From Microbacterium invictum (lineage in GTDB: Bacteria; Actinomycetota; Actinomycetes; Actinomycetales; Microbacteriaceae), in assembly GCF_034421375.1 (NCBI RefSeq), contig NZ_CP139779.1, forward strand, positions 3,100,001 to 3,164,000: a DNA stretch of 64,000 nt, read 5' to 3'. The notes under the pieces were generated by a model. That model did no database searches and was not told where the DNA came from. It saw only the letters and a program-made list of their open reading frames with translations. The position numbers were made by a program, and so were the translations under genes. How positions within the stretch are numbered: position 1 is the stretch's first letter; every line of letters starts with the position of its first letter. Positions 49,770 through 58,882 of this stretch are shown piece after piece.

Positions 49770-52373
49770 ATGACGACCGGCCCTCCCCCGCGCATCCGCA
49801 CGCCCGATCAGCGGCTGCGGGTCTTCGTCAGCTCCACCCTGCGCGAGCTCGCCGAGGAGCGCGCAGCGGTCCGCGAGGCGATCGAGCGGCTGCGGCTGGC
49901 ACCGGTGATGTTCGAGCTCGGCGCCCGCCCGCATCCGCCGCGGGACCTCTACCGGGCGTACCTCGAGCAGAGCGACGTCTTCGTGGGCGTCTACGGCGAA
50001 CGCTACGGATGGGTCGCGCCCGGTGAGGAGATCTCCGGGCTCGAGGACGAGTACCGCCTGACGCCCCGCGCGATGCCGAAGCTGATCTACCTGCGCGATC
50101 CCGCCGAACGCGAGCCCCGGCTCGACGAGCTCGTCGCACGCATCCAGGACGACGACACCGCGTCCTACAAGACGTTCGGCTCGCCCGAGGAGCTCGCCGA
50201 GCTGGTCGAAGCCGATCTCGCCACGCTCCTTGCCGAGCGATTCGATGCCGGGAGCATCCACGCCCGACCGGATGAGGAGGCGCTGACCTTCGCGCCCGTT
50301 CCCACGGCGTACACCCCGCTCATCGGCCGCGAAGCCGACGTCGACGCCGTGGCTGACCTGGTGCGGGATGGTGGGCACCGGCTGGTCACCCTCCTCGGGC
50401 CCGGCGGTATCGGGAAGAGCCGGTTGGCGATCGCCGTGGCCGAAGCGGTCGGCGACTCCTTCGACGGCGTCGTCTTCGTCGCGCTCGAGAACGTCTTCGA
50501 GCCCGATCTGCTGCTCCCTTCCATCGCGTCCGCCCTCGGGATCCGCGACAACGGTGAGATCCCGCTCCGGGAGCGGCTCGCGATCGCCCTCGCCGATCGG
50601 CGCCTCCTGCTCATCCTCGACAACCTCGAGCAGCTCGTCGAGGCGTCGCCCGAGCTGGTGCACCTCTACACCCTCTCTCCTCGCAGCGTGCTCCTCGCGA
50701 CCACCCGGACGGTCCTGCGGGTGCGAGGCGAGCGCGTCTACGAGGTGCTCCCCCTCGCCACCCACGATCCGGCGTCGCCGTCGTCGATCGCCCGCGCGAT
50801 GGAGGCACCCGCCGCCCGGCTCTTCGTCGAACGGGCGCAGTCGGTGCAGCCCTCCTTCGCAGTCACGCCGGCCAACACCCCGGCCGTCGTCGGCATCGTC
50901 CAGCGGCTGCAGGGTCTGCCGCTGGCCATCGAACTCGCCGCCGCACGCGTACGACTTCTGCCGCCCGCGGCGATCCTCGCGCGACTCGACGATCAGCTGA
51001 GCCTGCTCGCCGCGCCCACCCGGGACCTCCCCGAGCGGCAGCGCACCATCCGCGCGACGATCGAGTGGTCGACGGGACTTCTCCCGCCCACCCGGCGGGA
51101 ACTCCTGTCGGACCTCGGGGTCTTCTCCTACGACTTCACCCTCGAATCGGTCGAGGCGATCGGCGCGGAGCGCCCCTGGGCCGAGGAGGTGCTGGAGGCG
51201 CTCACCGATCTCGTCGACTCGTGCCTCGTGAGCTCGTCGGATGTCGACGGGCAAGCGGTGTTCCGCCTGCCCGTGAGCGTCCGCGAGCACTCGATCGAGA
51301 GGCTGCGCGCCGAGGGCCGGGACGCCGAGATGCGCGACCGTCACGCACGTCGCTATGTGCGGATCGCTCGCGCGGAGGCGGGCCGCCTGGGCGGACCCGA
51401 TCAGCGCTCGGCGGTCGAACGCCTGGCGCTCGAGCGGAGCAACCTCCGATCGGCGGTGCGTCACCTCGTTCTCTCGGGCGACGCCGAGGCGGCGACCGAC
51501 GCCGCCTTCGCCCTCTTCCTCTTCTGGTGGATCGCCGGCTACCTGGGCGAGATCGGCGTGTGGATGCAGCAGCTCCTGGACCGCGTCCCCGACCCGCCCC
51601 CGCGCGCGCGGGCCGTGGCGGCGTTCTATCTCGCCTGGAACGGCATGTGGCTCAACACCGGCCCGGAACTGCCCGCCCGACTCGACGAGGCATCCGCTCT
51701 CTTCCGATCCGCGCACGACGACATCGGCGCGGCCTTGGCTCTGAGCGCAGCGGGCATCGCGCGGGTCGCAGCCGGCGACCCCGACCTCGACGCCGCAGCC
51801 GACCGCATCGAGCGCGGAAGAAGCGCCCTCGCCGCCGACGGGGTCGTGTGGGGCGCCGTCCTCGGCGCCGTGGCCCTCGGACGCCTGGAATGGATGCGCG
51901 GGGACAACGAGGCGGCGTTGGTGCGCCTGCGTGAGGGCAGGGAGCTGTCGATGAACGGCGGCGATCTTCTGACCGAGACGATCATCACCCACCACTTCGG
52001 GCGGGCACTGCTGTTCGACGGTCAGGTGGATGCCTCGGCCGACTCCTTCGCAAGGTCGCTGGAAGGCTCGGTCGCCCTGCGCCACGACGAGGGGATCGCG
52101 TACAGCATCGAGGGACTCGCGGCGATCGCCGCTCACCGCGGGCAGTTCCGCCGAGCGGGTGTGCTCTCCGGCGCGGCGGAATCGATCCGCCGCCGCACCG
52201 CGGCCATCGACGCCCCCGCCTTCGTCTTCCACACCTCCTACCTCGCGCAGGCTCCCGACCCCGACGAGGTCCGCCGCGGGGAGGCCGACGGGCGCGAGTA
52301 CGGCGCCCTCGAGGCCGCCGCGTTCGCCCTCGCGGGCGCGCACGAGCGTGAACCGGAGGGCGTCAGGACCTGA
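49770..52373 (+). CDS. DUF4062-NB-ARC-TPR STAND ATPase, second of a tandem pair
   Basis: The 867-residue paralogue of the preceding gene has its ATG one base after that gene's stop. DUF4062 spans about residues 12-165 and is nearly the same in both (about nine of ten residues over VFVSSTLREL to SDVFVG, by eye). Walker A is GPGGIGKS at 210-217 and Walker B is LLLILDNLEQ. The C-terminal TPR-like half is much less alike but keeps landmarks such as W(W)(V/I)AG and EGIAY(G/S)(V/I)EGL. The pattern is that of a conserved effector with diverged sensors. Its 3' end overlaps the convergent pxpBC gene by 11 bp. It is probably co-transcribed and translationally coupled with its partner. Confidence 0.9.
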   Translation: MTTGPPPRIRTPDQRLRVFVSSTLRELAEERAAVREAIERLRLAPVMFELGARPHPPRDLYRAYLEQSDVFVGVYGERYGWVAPGEEISGLEDEYRLTPRAMPKLIYLRDPAEREPRLDELVARIQDDDTASYKTFGSPEELAELVEADLATLLAERFDAGSIHARPDEEALTFAPVPTAYTPLIGREADVDAVADLVRDGGHRLVTLLGPGGIGKSRLAIAVAEAVGDSFDGVVFVALENVFEPDLLLPSIASALGIRDNGEIPLRERLAIALADRRLLLILDNLEQLVEASPELVHLYTLSPRSVLLATTRTVLRVRGERVYEVLPLATHDPASPSSIARAMEAPAARLFVERAQSVQPSFAVTPANTPAVVGIVQRLQGLPLAIELAAARVRLLPPAAILARLDDQLSLLAAPTRDLPERQRTIRATIEWSTGLLPPTRRELLSDLGVFSYDFTLESVEAIGAERPWAEEVLEALTDLVDSCLVSSSDVDGQAVFRLPVSVREHSIERLRAEGRDAEMRDRHARRYVRIARAEAGRLGGPDQRSAVERLALERSNLRSAVRHLVLSGDAEAATDAAFALFLFWWIAGYLGEIGVWMQQLLDRVPDPPPRARAVAAFYLAWNGMWLNTGPELPARLDEASALFRSAHDDIGAALALSAAGIARVAAGDPDLDAAADRIERGRSALAADGVVWGAVLGAVALGRLEWMRGDNEAALVRLREGRELSMNGGDLLTETIITHHFGRALLFDGQVDASADSFARSLEGSVALRHDEGIAYSIEGLAAIAAHRGQFRRAGVLSGAAESIRRRTAAIDAPAFVFHTSYLAQAPDPDEVRRGEADGREYGALEAAAFALAGAHEREPEGVRT

Positions 52374-53955
52374 CCCGTGCGTGACGGAAGCGGATGCGGC
52401 TGCCGGGTCGCGCCTGCGCGAGCGCGTCGAGGGCGGCATCCGTCACGACCGCGATGACCGGGTAGCCGCCGGTGACCGGAGCGTCGGGGCCGAGGATCGT
52501 GGGCCGGCCCGAGGGCGGCACCTGCAGGGCGCCGGGCACCATGCCCTCACTGGGGAGTTCGTCGTCGCGGGCACGAGCGAGGGATGGGCCGTCGAGTCGG
52601 ATCCCCACGCGGTCGGCGGCGCCGGAGACGACCCAGGTCGCCTCGAAGAGGGTCGCCCGCGCGTCGGCGGTGAACCAGTCGGCGCGCGGCCCCGGCGCGA
52701 GGTCGATCTCGAGGTCGTCGCCGTCGGGTGCGCCCCACGCCGCGTCGGGGGACGGCGGGACGGGGGCGGCGGGCACAGGGCCGACTTCGACGAGGTCGCC
52801 CGCCGCGAGCGGGGCCGGGCCGAGACCGGAGAGGATGTCGGTGGCGCGCGAACCGCGGACGAGGAGGCCCTCGACGCCGCCGCGCAGGGCGAGGATCGCG
52901 CGGGCGCCCCGCTCGATCCACCCGACCTCGAGCTCGGCGCCTGCGGGCCAGCGGTGCGCCGCATACGGGTCGATGTCACGCCCCGCGAGCCGGAGCGGAC
53001 CGCCGCCGCCGGTGACGGCGAACAACATGTCGGCGAGGGCGACGGCGCGAAAGCCGCCCAGGGTGATCTCGATCGCCGCCGCGCCCTGGGGGTTGCCGAC
53101 GAGGCGGTTCGCGGCGCCGAGCGCGCGGCGGTCCATCGCGCCCGAGCGGGCGATGCCGAGGGCGGCCGAGCCCGGCCGCCCTCGGTCCTGCACGGTGGCG
53201 AGCAGCCCCGGCTCCTCGACGCGCAGCGCCCCCGCGCCCCCCGCCAGGGTGCGCTCCTCCCCCGCGAGGGTGCGCTCCTCCCCCGCGAGGGTGCGCTCCC
53301 TGCCCGCGAGGGTGCGCTCCTCCCCCGCGAGGGTGCGGAACCGCACCCTCATGCCGGGCGCCAGGAGCGCCGGCGACGGGCGCGCGGGGTCGAACAGGGG
53401 TTCATCGGTCGTGCCGAGGAGGCGCCACCCGCCGGGGGTCTCGCGCGGGTACGCCCCCGAGAACACTCCCGCGACCCCCACCGCCCCGGCCGGGACGCGG
53501 GTCCGCGGGGTGGCGAGCCGCGGCACGTCGAAGGGCCAATCCTCACTGACGAGGTATCCGAATCCGGGCGCGAAGCCGGTGAACGCCACGGTCCACGTCG
53601 CGTGCGCGTGGCGCCCCGCGAGCTCCGCGGCCGTCATCCCCAGGAGCTCCGCCGTGTCTTCGAGGTCGGCACCGTCGTAGCGGATGTCGAGCTCGACCTC
53701 GGCCGGCGCCGCCGCCTGTTCCGCGGAGGCCGCGGTCGCGGCATCCGTCACCCAGGCCCGCGCGCGCGACAGGCTCAGCACCGCCGGATCGACCGTGATG
53801 AGCACCGTACGCGCCGCCGGGACGAGATCGATCACCCCGGGCGGCGGCTCGGCGACGAGGCGCGCGTGCAGCGCGAGCACGGCGTCGAGCCCCTCGACCT
53901 CGACGAGGATCGCGCGATCGCCCATCGGCAGCGTCCGCGTCGGCAGAGCACTCAC
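52363..53955 (-). CDS. 5-oxoprolinase subunit B-C fusion (PxpB-PxpC)
   Basis: The 530-residue protein fuses the two small subunits of ATP-dependent 5-oxoprolinase, which opens pyroglutamate to glutamate. The KipI/PxpB part (residues about 1-210) has the signature TVAFTGFAPGFGYLV and PRLATPRTRVPAGAVGVAG. The KipA/PxpC part (about 240-530) has VQDRGRPGSAALGIARSGAMD and GYPVIAVVTD. The linker holds five repeats of RTLAGEE. GTG start with GGAGG 6 nt upstream, 13 nt after pxpA. Separate genes are more usual in other bacteria, though fusions are known. Confidence 0.93.
   Translation of the reverse strand: MSALPTRTLPMGDRAILVEVEGLDAVLALHARLVAEPPPGVIDLVPAARTVLITVDPAVLSLSRARAWVTDAATAASAEQAAAPAEVELDIRYDGADLEDTAELLGMTAAELAGRHAHATWTVAFTGFAPGFGYLVSEDWPFDVPRLATPRTRVPAGAVGVAGVFSGAYPRETPGGWRLLGTTDEPLFDPARPSPALLAPGMRVRFRTLAGEERTLAGRERTLAGEERTLAGEERTLAGGAGALRVEEPGLLATVQDRGRPGSAALGIARSGAMDRRALGAANRLVGNPQGAAAIEITLGGFRAVALADMLFAVTGGGGPLRLAGRDIDPYAAHRWPAGAELEVGWIERGARAILALRGGVEGLLVRGSRATDILSGLGPAPLAAGDLVEVGPVPAAPVPPSPDAAWGAPDGDDLEIDLAPGPRADWFTADARATLFEATWVVSGAADRVGIRLDGPSLARARDDELPSEGMVPGALQVPPSGRPTILGPDAPVTGGYPVIAVVTDAALDALAQARPGSRIRFRHARVRS
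53243..53338 (-). repeat. 21-bp tandem repeat in the PxpB-PxpC linker
   Basis: Units starting at 53243, 53264, 53285, 53306 and 53327 (GC[C/G]AGGGTGCGCTCC...) repeat with a 21-bp period, about 4.6 copies, each encoding one heptapeptide of the type TLAGEER. One unit has a changed end (CTGCC). It stays in frame whatever the copy number. Confidence 0.88.
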
Positions 53956-53968
53956 CGCCGTCCTCCGC

Positions 53969-54724
53969 CTACCACGGGGCGCGCACGGTCACACCCGTGG
54001 CGTCCAGGGCTTCGCGCACCGCCCGCCCCATCGACACCGCCGCCGGGGAGTCGCCGTGCAGGCAAAGTGACGAGGGTCCGACGTCGAGCACCGTCCCGTC
54101 GACGGCGACGACCTCGCCCGATCGCGCCAGCCGGACCGCCCGCTCCGCGGCCGCGGCCACGTCATCGAGCACCGCGCCCGGCTCGCCGCGCGGGACGAGC
54201 CCGCCGCCCGGAAGGTATCCGCGGTCGAGGAACGCCTCGACGACGAACGGCAGACCGGCCGACTCGGCCGCCCAGGAGATCTCCCCCGGCATCCCGAGGA
54301 TCGGCACGGCGCGTCCCTGCGACGCGGCGAGCTCGGCGACCGCCTCGGCCACCGCCCGCGCCGCCCCCGCGTCCGCGGAGACCGCGTGATAGAGCGCCCC
54401 GTGAGGCTTGACGTACCGGATGTCGGCCCCGGCCGTCGCCAGCGACCGGAGCTGCACCGCGACCTCGGCCCGCAGATCTGCGGGAGCGAGCGTCATCGGC
54501 ACGCGGCCGAAGTTCGCCGGGTCCGGATAGGACGGATGCGCCCCGACGGCCACGCCGTGAACAGCCGCGCGCGCCACCGCCTCGCGCATCGACCACTCAT
54601 CGCCCGCGTGTCCGCCGCAGGCGATGCTGGCGCTGGAGATCACGGCGAACATCGCCGCATCGTCGGCCGTCGGCATCCCGTCGACCGTCTCCCCCAGGTC
54701 GGCATTCAGGTCGATCGCGCCCAT
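53969..54724 (-). CDS. pxpA: 5-oxoprolinase subunit A (LamB/YcsF family)
   Basis: The 251-residue protein is the catalytic-subunit partner of PxpB and PxpC. It has the family signatures DLNADLGE at the N-terminus, IACGGHAGD, VGAHPSYPD and YVKPHGALYH. The stop lies 13 nt before pxpBC. No ribosome-binding site precedes the ATG, but a TAGCGT ends 6 nt before it, so the mRNA may be leaderless. The pathway would recycle pyroglutamate, possibly from peptides taken up by the transporter encoded next door. Confidence 0.95.
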   Translation of the reverse strand: MGAIDLNADLGETVDGMPTADDAAMFAVISSASIACGGHAGDEWSMREAVARAAVHGVAVGAHPSYPDPANFGRVPMTLAPADLRAEVAVQLRSLATAGADIRYVKPHGALYHAVSADAGAARAVAEAVAELAASQGRAVPILGMPGEISWAAESAGLPFVVEAFLDRGYLPGGGLVPRGEPGAVLDDVAAAAERAVRLARSGEVVAVDGTVLDVGPSSLCLHGDSPAAVSMGRAVREALDATGVTVRAPW

Positions 54725-54730
54725 GTGTTC

Positions 54731-54736
54731 ACGCTA
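54731..54736 (-). promoter_or_regulatory. -10 element for leaderless pxpA transcript
   Basis: TAGCGT ends 6 nt before the pxpA ATG on the minus strand. No -35 or Shine-Dalgarno sequence is evident. Confidence 0.45.
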
Positions 54737-54816
54737 CGCCGAGGTGCCACGTTACGGATGCGTAAAGGCTCCCCGCGCCGGGCGCGTCGGCGCACGCGGC
54801 GGGGCAGGATGGGGGG

Positions 54817-56556
54817 ATGCCTCGATCTTTCGAGCGGCCCGCGGCAGGGACGCCGCTGCTGCAGGTCCGCGACATGGCCGTGGAGTTCCGCACCGTCGAC
54901 GGGACGGTCCACGCCGTCGAAGGGGTCGACCTCGATCTCGCCGCCGGCGAGACCCTCGCGATCGTGGGCGAGTCGGGGTCGGGGAAGTCCACCACCGCGA
55001 TGGCGGTGATCGGCCTCCTCCCCGGCAACGGGCGGGTGACGCAGGGCTCAATCCTCTTCGAAGGCGAGAACCTCGTCGGGGCGCCCGAGTCGGTGATGCG
55101 TCAGGTGCGCGGCCGCTCGATCGGTCTCGTGCCGCAGGACCCGATGTCGAACCTCAACCCGGTCGCCAAGATCGGCACGCAGGTGGCCGAGACCCTCCTC
55201 GCGCACGGCCTGGCCACCCGCAAGGACGTCGACCGCAGGGTCGTCGAGACCCTCGAGGCCGCGGGTCTTCCCGACGCCGCCGCCCGGGCGAAGCAGTACC
55301 CGCACGAGTTCTCGGGCGGCATGCGCCAGCGCGCCCTCATCGCGATCGGCCTGGCGTGCAACCCCAAGCTCCTCATCGCCGACGAGCCGACGAGCGCGCT
55401 CGACGTGACCGTACAGAAGACGATCCTCGACCAGCTCGACCGGATGACCAGCGATACCGGCACCTCGGTCATGCTGATCACGCACGACCTCGGTCTCGCC
55501 GCCGAGCGTGCCTCGCGGGTCGTCGTGATGCATCGCGGACGCATCGTCGAGCAAGGGCCCGCGCGCCAGATCCTCGAGGACCCGCAGCAGCCCTACACGC
55601 AGGCCCTCGTGAAGGCGGCGCCGTCCGTGGCGGCGGTGCGGCTTCGTCCCGAGGTCTTCCGCCGGGCCGAGAAGACGGATGCCGCCGAGCCGGCCGCGCC
55701 CGCGGCATCCGCGCCTGTCGTGGTGACCGAGTCGGCTGCGCGGGGCGAGCCGGATGCCGGGGCCGCTCCCGACCACATCGTCGAGGTCGAGGGGCTGACC
55801 AAGGTCTTCCCGGTGCGCGGGCAGAAGGAGGACTTCGTCGCTGTGAAGGACGTCTCGTTCTCGATCCCGCGCGGGCAGACCGTCGCGATCGTCGGCGAGT
55901 CGGGGTCGGGGAAGACCACGACGGCCCGCATGATGCTGCGGGTCGTCGAGCCCACCAGCGGCACCATCTCGTTCGACGGGGTCGACGTGTCCACCCTCAA
56001 GGGGCGGGCACTGCGGGAGTTCCGCCAGAAGGTGCAGACGATCTTCCAGGACCCGTACTCGTCGCTGAACCCGATGTTCACCATCGAGCGACTGATCGAG
56101 GAGCCGCTGGAGTTCTACCGGCGCGGTTCATCGGCCGAGCGCACCAAGCGGGTGCGGCAGCTGCTGGATGACGTGGCGCTGCCGGCCTCGATGATGCGCC
56201 GGTACCCGTCGGAGCTGTCGGGAGGCCAGCGTCAGCGCGTGGCGATCGCCCGTGCTCTCGCGTTGTCGCCCGAGCTGATCGTCTGCGACGAACCGGTCTC
56301 GGCGCTAGACGTCCTCGTGCAGGATCAGGTGCTGCGGCTGCTGCGCGACCTCCAGCGCGAGTACGGGCTGAGCTACCTCTTCATCTCGCACGACCTCGCG
56401 GTGGTGCGGCTGATCAGCGACTACGTCTGCGTGATGAAGGACGGGCACCTCGTCGAGGCCGCGACGGGCGAGGAGATCTTCACCAACCCGCGGGATCCCT
56501 ACACCCGGCGTCTCCTGGCCTCGATCCCGGGCAACGAGCTCGACATCGCGGTCTAG
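54817..56556 (+). CDS. Oligopeptide ABC transporter, fused double ATPase (DppD-DppF type)
   Basis: The 579-residue protein contains two complete ABC ATPase domains of the peptide-import family. The first has Walker A GESGSGKST at 51-59, signature FSGGMRQRALIA and Walker B LLIADEPTSALD. The second has GESGSGKTT, signature LSGGQRQRVAIA and LIVCDEPVSALD. An Ala/Pro-rich linker joins them. It would energise the permeases encoded at 56884-58844, but it is on the opposite strand and converges with them. Fused double ATPases are common in actinobacteria. Confidence 0.95.
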   Translation: MPRSFERPAAGTPLLQVRDMAVEFRTVDGTVHAVEGVDLDLAAGETLAIVGESGSGKSTTAMAVIGLLPGNGRVTQGSILFEGENLVGAPESVMRQVRGRSIGLVPQDPMSNLNPVAKIGTQVAETLLAHGLATRKDVDRRVVETLEAAGLPDAAARAKQYPHEFSGGMRQRALIAIGLACNPKLLIADEPTSALDVTVQKTILDQLDRMTSDTGTSVMLITHDLGLAAERASRVVVMHRGRIVEQGPARQILEDPQQPYTQALVKAAPSVAAVRLRPEVFRRAEKTDAAEPAAPAASAPVVVTESAARGEPDAGAAPDHIVEVEGLTKVFPVRGQKEDFVAVKDVSFSIPRGQTVAIVGESGSGKTTTARMMLRVVEPTSGTISFDGVDVSTLKGRALREFRQKVQTIFQDPYSSLNPMFTIERLIEEPLEFYRRGSSAERTKRVRQLLDDVALPASMMRRYPSELSGGQRQRVAIARALALSPELIVCDEPVSALDVLVQDQVLRLLRDLQREYGLSYLFISHDLAVVRLISDYVCVMKDGHLVEAATGEEIFTNPRDPYTRRLLASIPGNELDIAV

Positions 56557-56628
56557 CGCCCGCGGCCGGGGTCGCGCCGGCGGGCGGCAGGCGTCGCCGC
56601 GTCGGTGGCTGGCGCCCGCGGAGCAGCG

Positions 56629-56740
56629 TTCACCTGTCGCAAGCGGTCGAGCCGACGCGCCGATCGCGTCCAGCGAGCGCCGGCGGCGGCACTCGCTGGG
56701 CTCAAACGATCGGGCGGACGCGCCGGTTGTGACAGGTGAA
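56629..56740. repeat. Long imperfect inverted repeat between convergent genes
   Basis: TTCACCTGTC (56629-56638) and GACAGGTGAA (56731-56740) close a 112-bp imperfect palindrome. CCAGCGAG (56670-56677) and CTCGCTGG (56692-56699) pair near the centre, and CAA[G/C]CGG segments also match. The rest of the 56557-56883 gap has no gene. It could be a two-way terminator or a small repeated element. Confidence 0.65.
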
Positions 56741-56883
56741 ACCCCCGCGCCGGCGCCACCCACCGCTCCCCCGACACGATCCGCCCCTCACCGGCGCGAG
56801 GAGGGGCCGAACGTGACGGGGGAAGCGAAGCGGGGGTGAGGCGTGAGGGGCCGGCACGCGACGCACGCGGCCGCGACGCGACG

Positions 56884-57843
56884 CTAGCGCGCGCGGGTGC
56901 GGGGATCCATCGCCTCGCGCAGCGCCTCGCCGAGCAGGGTGAACCCGAGCGCGGTGATCGTGATGCAGGCTCCGGGCAGGAATGCCAACCACGGCGCGAT
57001 CGCGAGCTCGAGCTGGGCGTAGGTGAGCATGCGCCCCCACTCCGCCGTCTGCGGCAGCCCGCCGCCGAGCCCGAGGAACGACAACGCTGCCGCCTCGATG
57101 ACCGCGGTCGCGAGCGACAGGGTGCCCTGCACGATGACCGGACCGATCGCGTTGGGGAGCACGTGGCTCATCGTGATCTTGCCGCGGCCGAGGCCGAGCG
57201 TCTGGGCCGACAGCACGTAGTCGGCCGATCGCTGCTGCAGCATCGACGCGCGCAGCAGCCGGGCGAACACCGGCACTTGCGCGGCACCGATCGCGATCAT
57301 GACCGATAGCTGCGTCTGCCCGAGGATGGCCGCGATCGACACCGCCAGCAGCAGCGAGGGCACCGAGAGCAGGATGTCGACGAAGCGCATGACGACGACG
57401 TCGACCCATCCGCCGAAGGCGCCGGCGATCAGGCCGAGCAGCATCCCGCCGAGAAGGCCGAACGCGGTCGAGACGACGCCGATCGTCAGCGACGCCTGCG
57501 CACCCCAGATCAGCTTGGACAGCACGTCGCCGCCGAAGCGGTCGAGCCCGAGCGGGAACTGCGGCAGCTCCCCCGGGCCGGGGATGTACGTCGGGGTGAT
57601 GTAGCGCTGCCCCGGCAGATCGGTGGGACCGTACGGCGCGAGCACCGGAGCGAGTGCGGCGACGAGGATGAACAGCGCGATGATGACCGCGCCCACCCAC
57701 GCCGAGGGGTTGCGGCGCAGCCGCCGGAACACGTCTCGCCAGAAGCCGCCGCGTACCTGCGCGCCCAGGAGCTCCCGGTCGTCGATCGCGGTGTCGTCGA
57801 CCGGCCCGCCGCTCGGGGCGGGGGGAAGCATCGCCGAGGTCAT
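56884..57843 (-). CDS. Oligopeptide ABC transporter permease (DppC type)
   Basis: The 319-residue inner-membrane permease has a first helix SAWVGAVIIALFILVAALAPV, the DppC-type loop with PLGLDRFGGDVLSKLIWGAQ, and the ATPase-contact (EAA) loop near LSAQTLGLGRGKITMSHVLP. The start overlaps the stop of the upstream permease by 4 nt (ATGA). It partners with the DppB-type protein and the fused ATPase. Confidence 0.95.
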   Translation of the reverse strand: MTSAMLPPAPSGGPVDDTAIDDRELLGAQVRGGFWRDVFRRLRRNPSAWVGAVIIALFILVAALAPVLAPYGPTDLPGQRYITPTYIPGPGELPQFPLGLDRFGGDVLSKLIWGAQASLTIGVVSTAFGLLGGMLLGLIAGAFGGWVDVVVMRFVDILLSVPSLLLAVSIAAILGQTQLSVMIAIGAAQVPVFARLLRASMLQQRSADYVLSAQTLGLGRGKITMSHVLPNAIGPVIVQGTLSLATAVIEAAALSFLGLGGGLPQTAEWGRMLTYAQLELAIAPWLAFLPGACITITALGFTLLGEALREAMDPRTRAR

Positions 57844-58844
57844 TGGACCCTCACTCTCGGGTCGATGAAGCTGTACGAGACATCCACGATCAGGTTGATC
57901 AGCGCATAGGCGATCGCGATGAAGATGATGAATCCCTGCAGCACCGGGAAGTCGCGGGTGAAGATCGCGCGCGCCAGGAACGACCCGATTCCGGGGAAGG
58001 CGAACACCGTCTCGGTGAGCACCGCGCCCGAGATGAGCAACCCGGTCTGCAGGCCCACTGTGGTCACGACCGGGAGCAGGGCGTTGCGCAGGATGAACCG
58101 CCCGCGGATGGTGCCCTGCGACACGCCCTTGGCCATGCCGGTGCGGACGTAGTCGGCGTTCTGCACCTCGAGCACCGAGGCGCGGGTGATCCGCACGATG
58201 ATCGCCAGCGGGATCGTCGCGAGCGCCACCGCGGGCAGGATCAGGTGCAGGAACGCGTCCCACGCGGCATCCCACTCCCCGGTGATGATCCCGTCGAGGA
58301 TGTAGAAGTTCGTGTAGTGGGTCGCATCGATGCGCGGGTCCTGCCGCCCCTCGGACGGCAGCCAGCCGAGCTGGACGGCGAACACCCACTTCAGCAGGAA
58401 CGCCAGGAAGAACACTGGGATCGTGATGCCGAGGAGGCTTGCAGCCACGGTGAGGTGGTCGGTGGCCTTGCCGTGACGTCGAGCGGCCCAGTATCCGAGC
58501 GGGATGCCGACGCCGACGGCGATGAGGAGCGCGGCGCTGGAGAGCTCGAGGGTCGCCGGGAAGCGACGCCAGAACTCCTCGGTCACGGCCCGCCCGGTCT
58601 GGATCGACGTGCCGAAGTCGCCCTGGAGCAGGCGGCCGAGCCAGACGATGTACTGCTCGAACAGCGGTCGATCGAACCCGTAGAGGCGGTTGATCTCGGC
58701 GACCGCCTCGGGGGTCGCCCGCTCGCCGAGGAGCGCGACGGCGGGCCCGCCCGGAAGGGCGCGGACCCACAGGAACAGCAGGATGGACAACCCGAACAGG
58801 GTCGGGATGAGCAGGAGGAACCTCTTGCCGATGGTGCGTATCAC
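57840..58844 (-). CDS. Oligopeptide ABC transporter permease (DppB type)
   Basis: The 334-residue permease begins VIRTIGKRFLLLIPTLFGLS, the typical DppB N-terminus, and contains GDFGTSIQTGRAVTEEFWRR and the EAA loop with ADYVRTGMAKGVSQGTI. The start is GTG. It lies about 90 nt after the binding-protein gene, from which a strong hairpin separates it. Confidence 0.95.
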   Translation of the reverse strand: MIRTIGKRFLLLIPTLFGLSILLFLWVRALPGGPAVALLGERATPEAVAEINRLYGFDRPLFEQYIVWLGRLLQGDFGTSIQTGRAVTEEFWRRFPATLELSSAALLIAVGVGIPLGYWAARRHGKATDHLTVAASLLGITIPVFFLAFLLKWVFAVQLGWLPSEGRQDPRIDATHYTNFYILDGIITGEWDAAWDAFLHLILPAVALATIPLAIIVRITRASVLEVQNADYVRTGMAKGVSQGTIRGRFILRNALLPVVTTVGLQTGLLISGAVLTETVFAFPGIGSFLARAIFTRDFPVLQGFIIFIAIAYALINLIVDVSYSFIDPRVRVQ

Positions 58845-58882
58845 GGAGGGCAGCCTTCGAGGACGAGCGGAGAGGGGACGAA

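Noticed and set aside
47099..52373. LuxR/AfsR-type transcription regulators
   Set aside because: The ATPase and TPR halves resemble those regulators, but neither protein has a helix-turn-helix or BTAD DNA-binding domain, and the N-terminus is DUF4062.
53243..53338. Regularly spaced repeats that might be a CRISPR array
   Set aside because: They are contiguous 21-bp units with no spacers, in frame within a protein linker.
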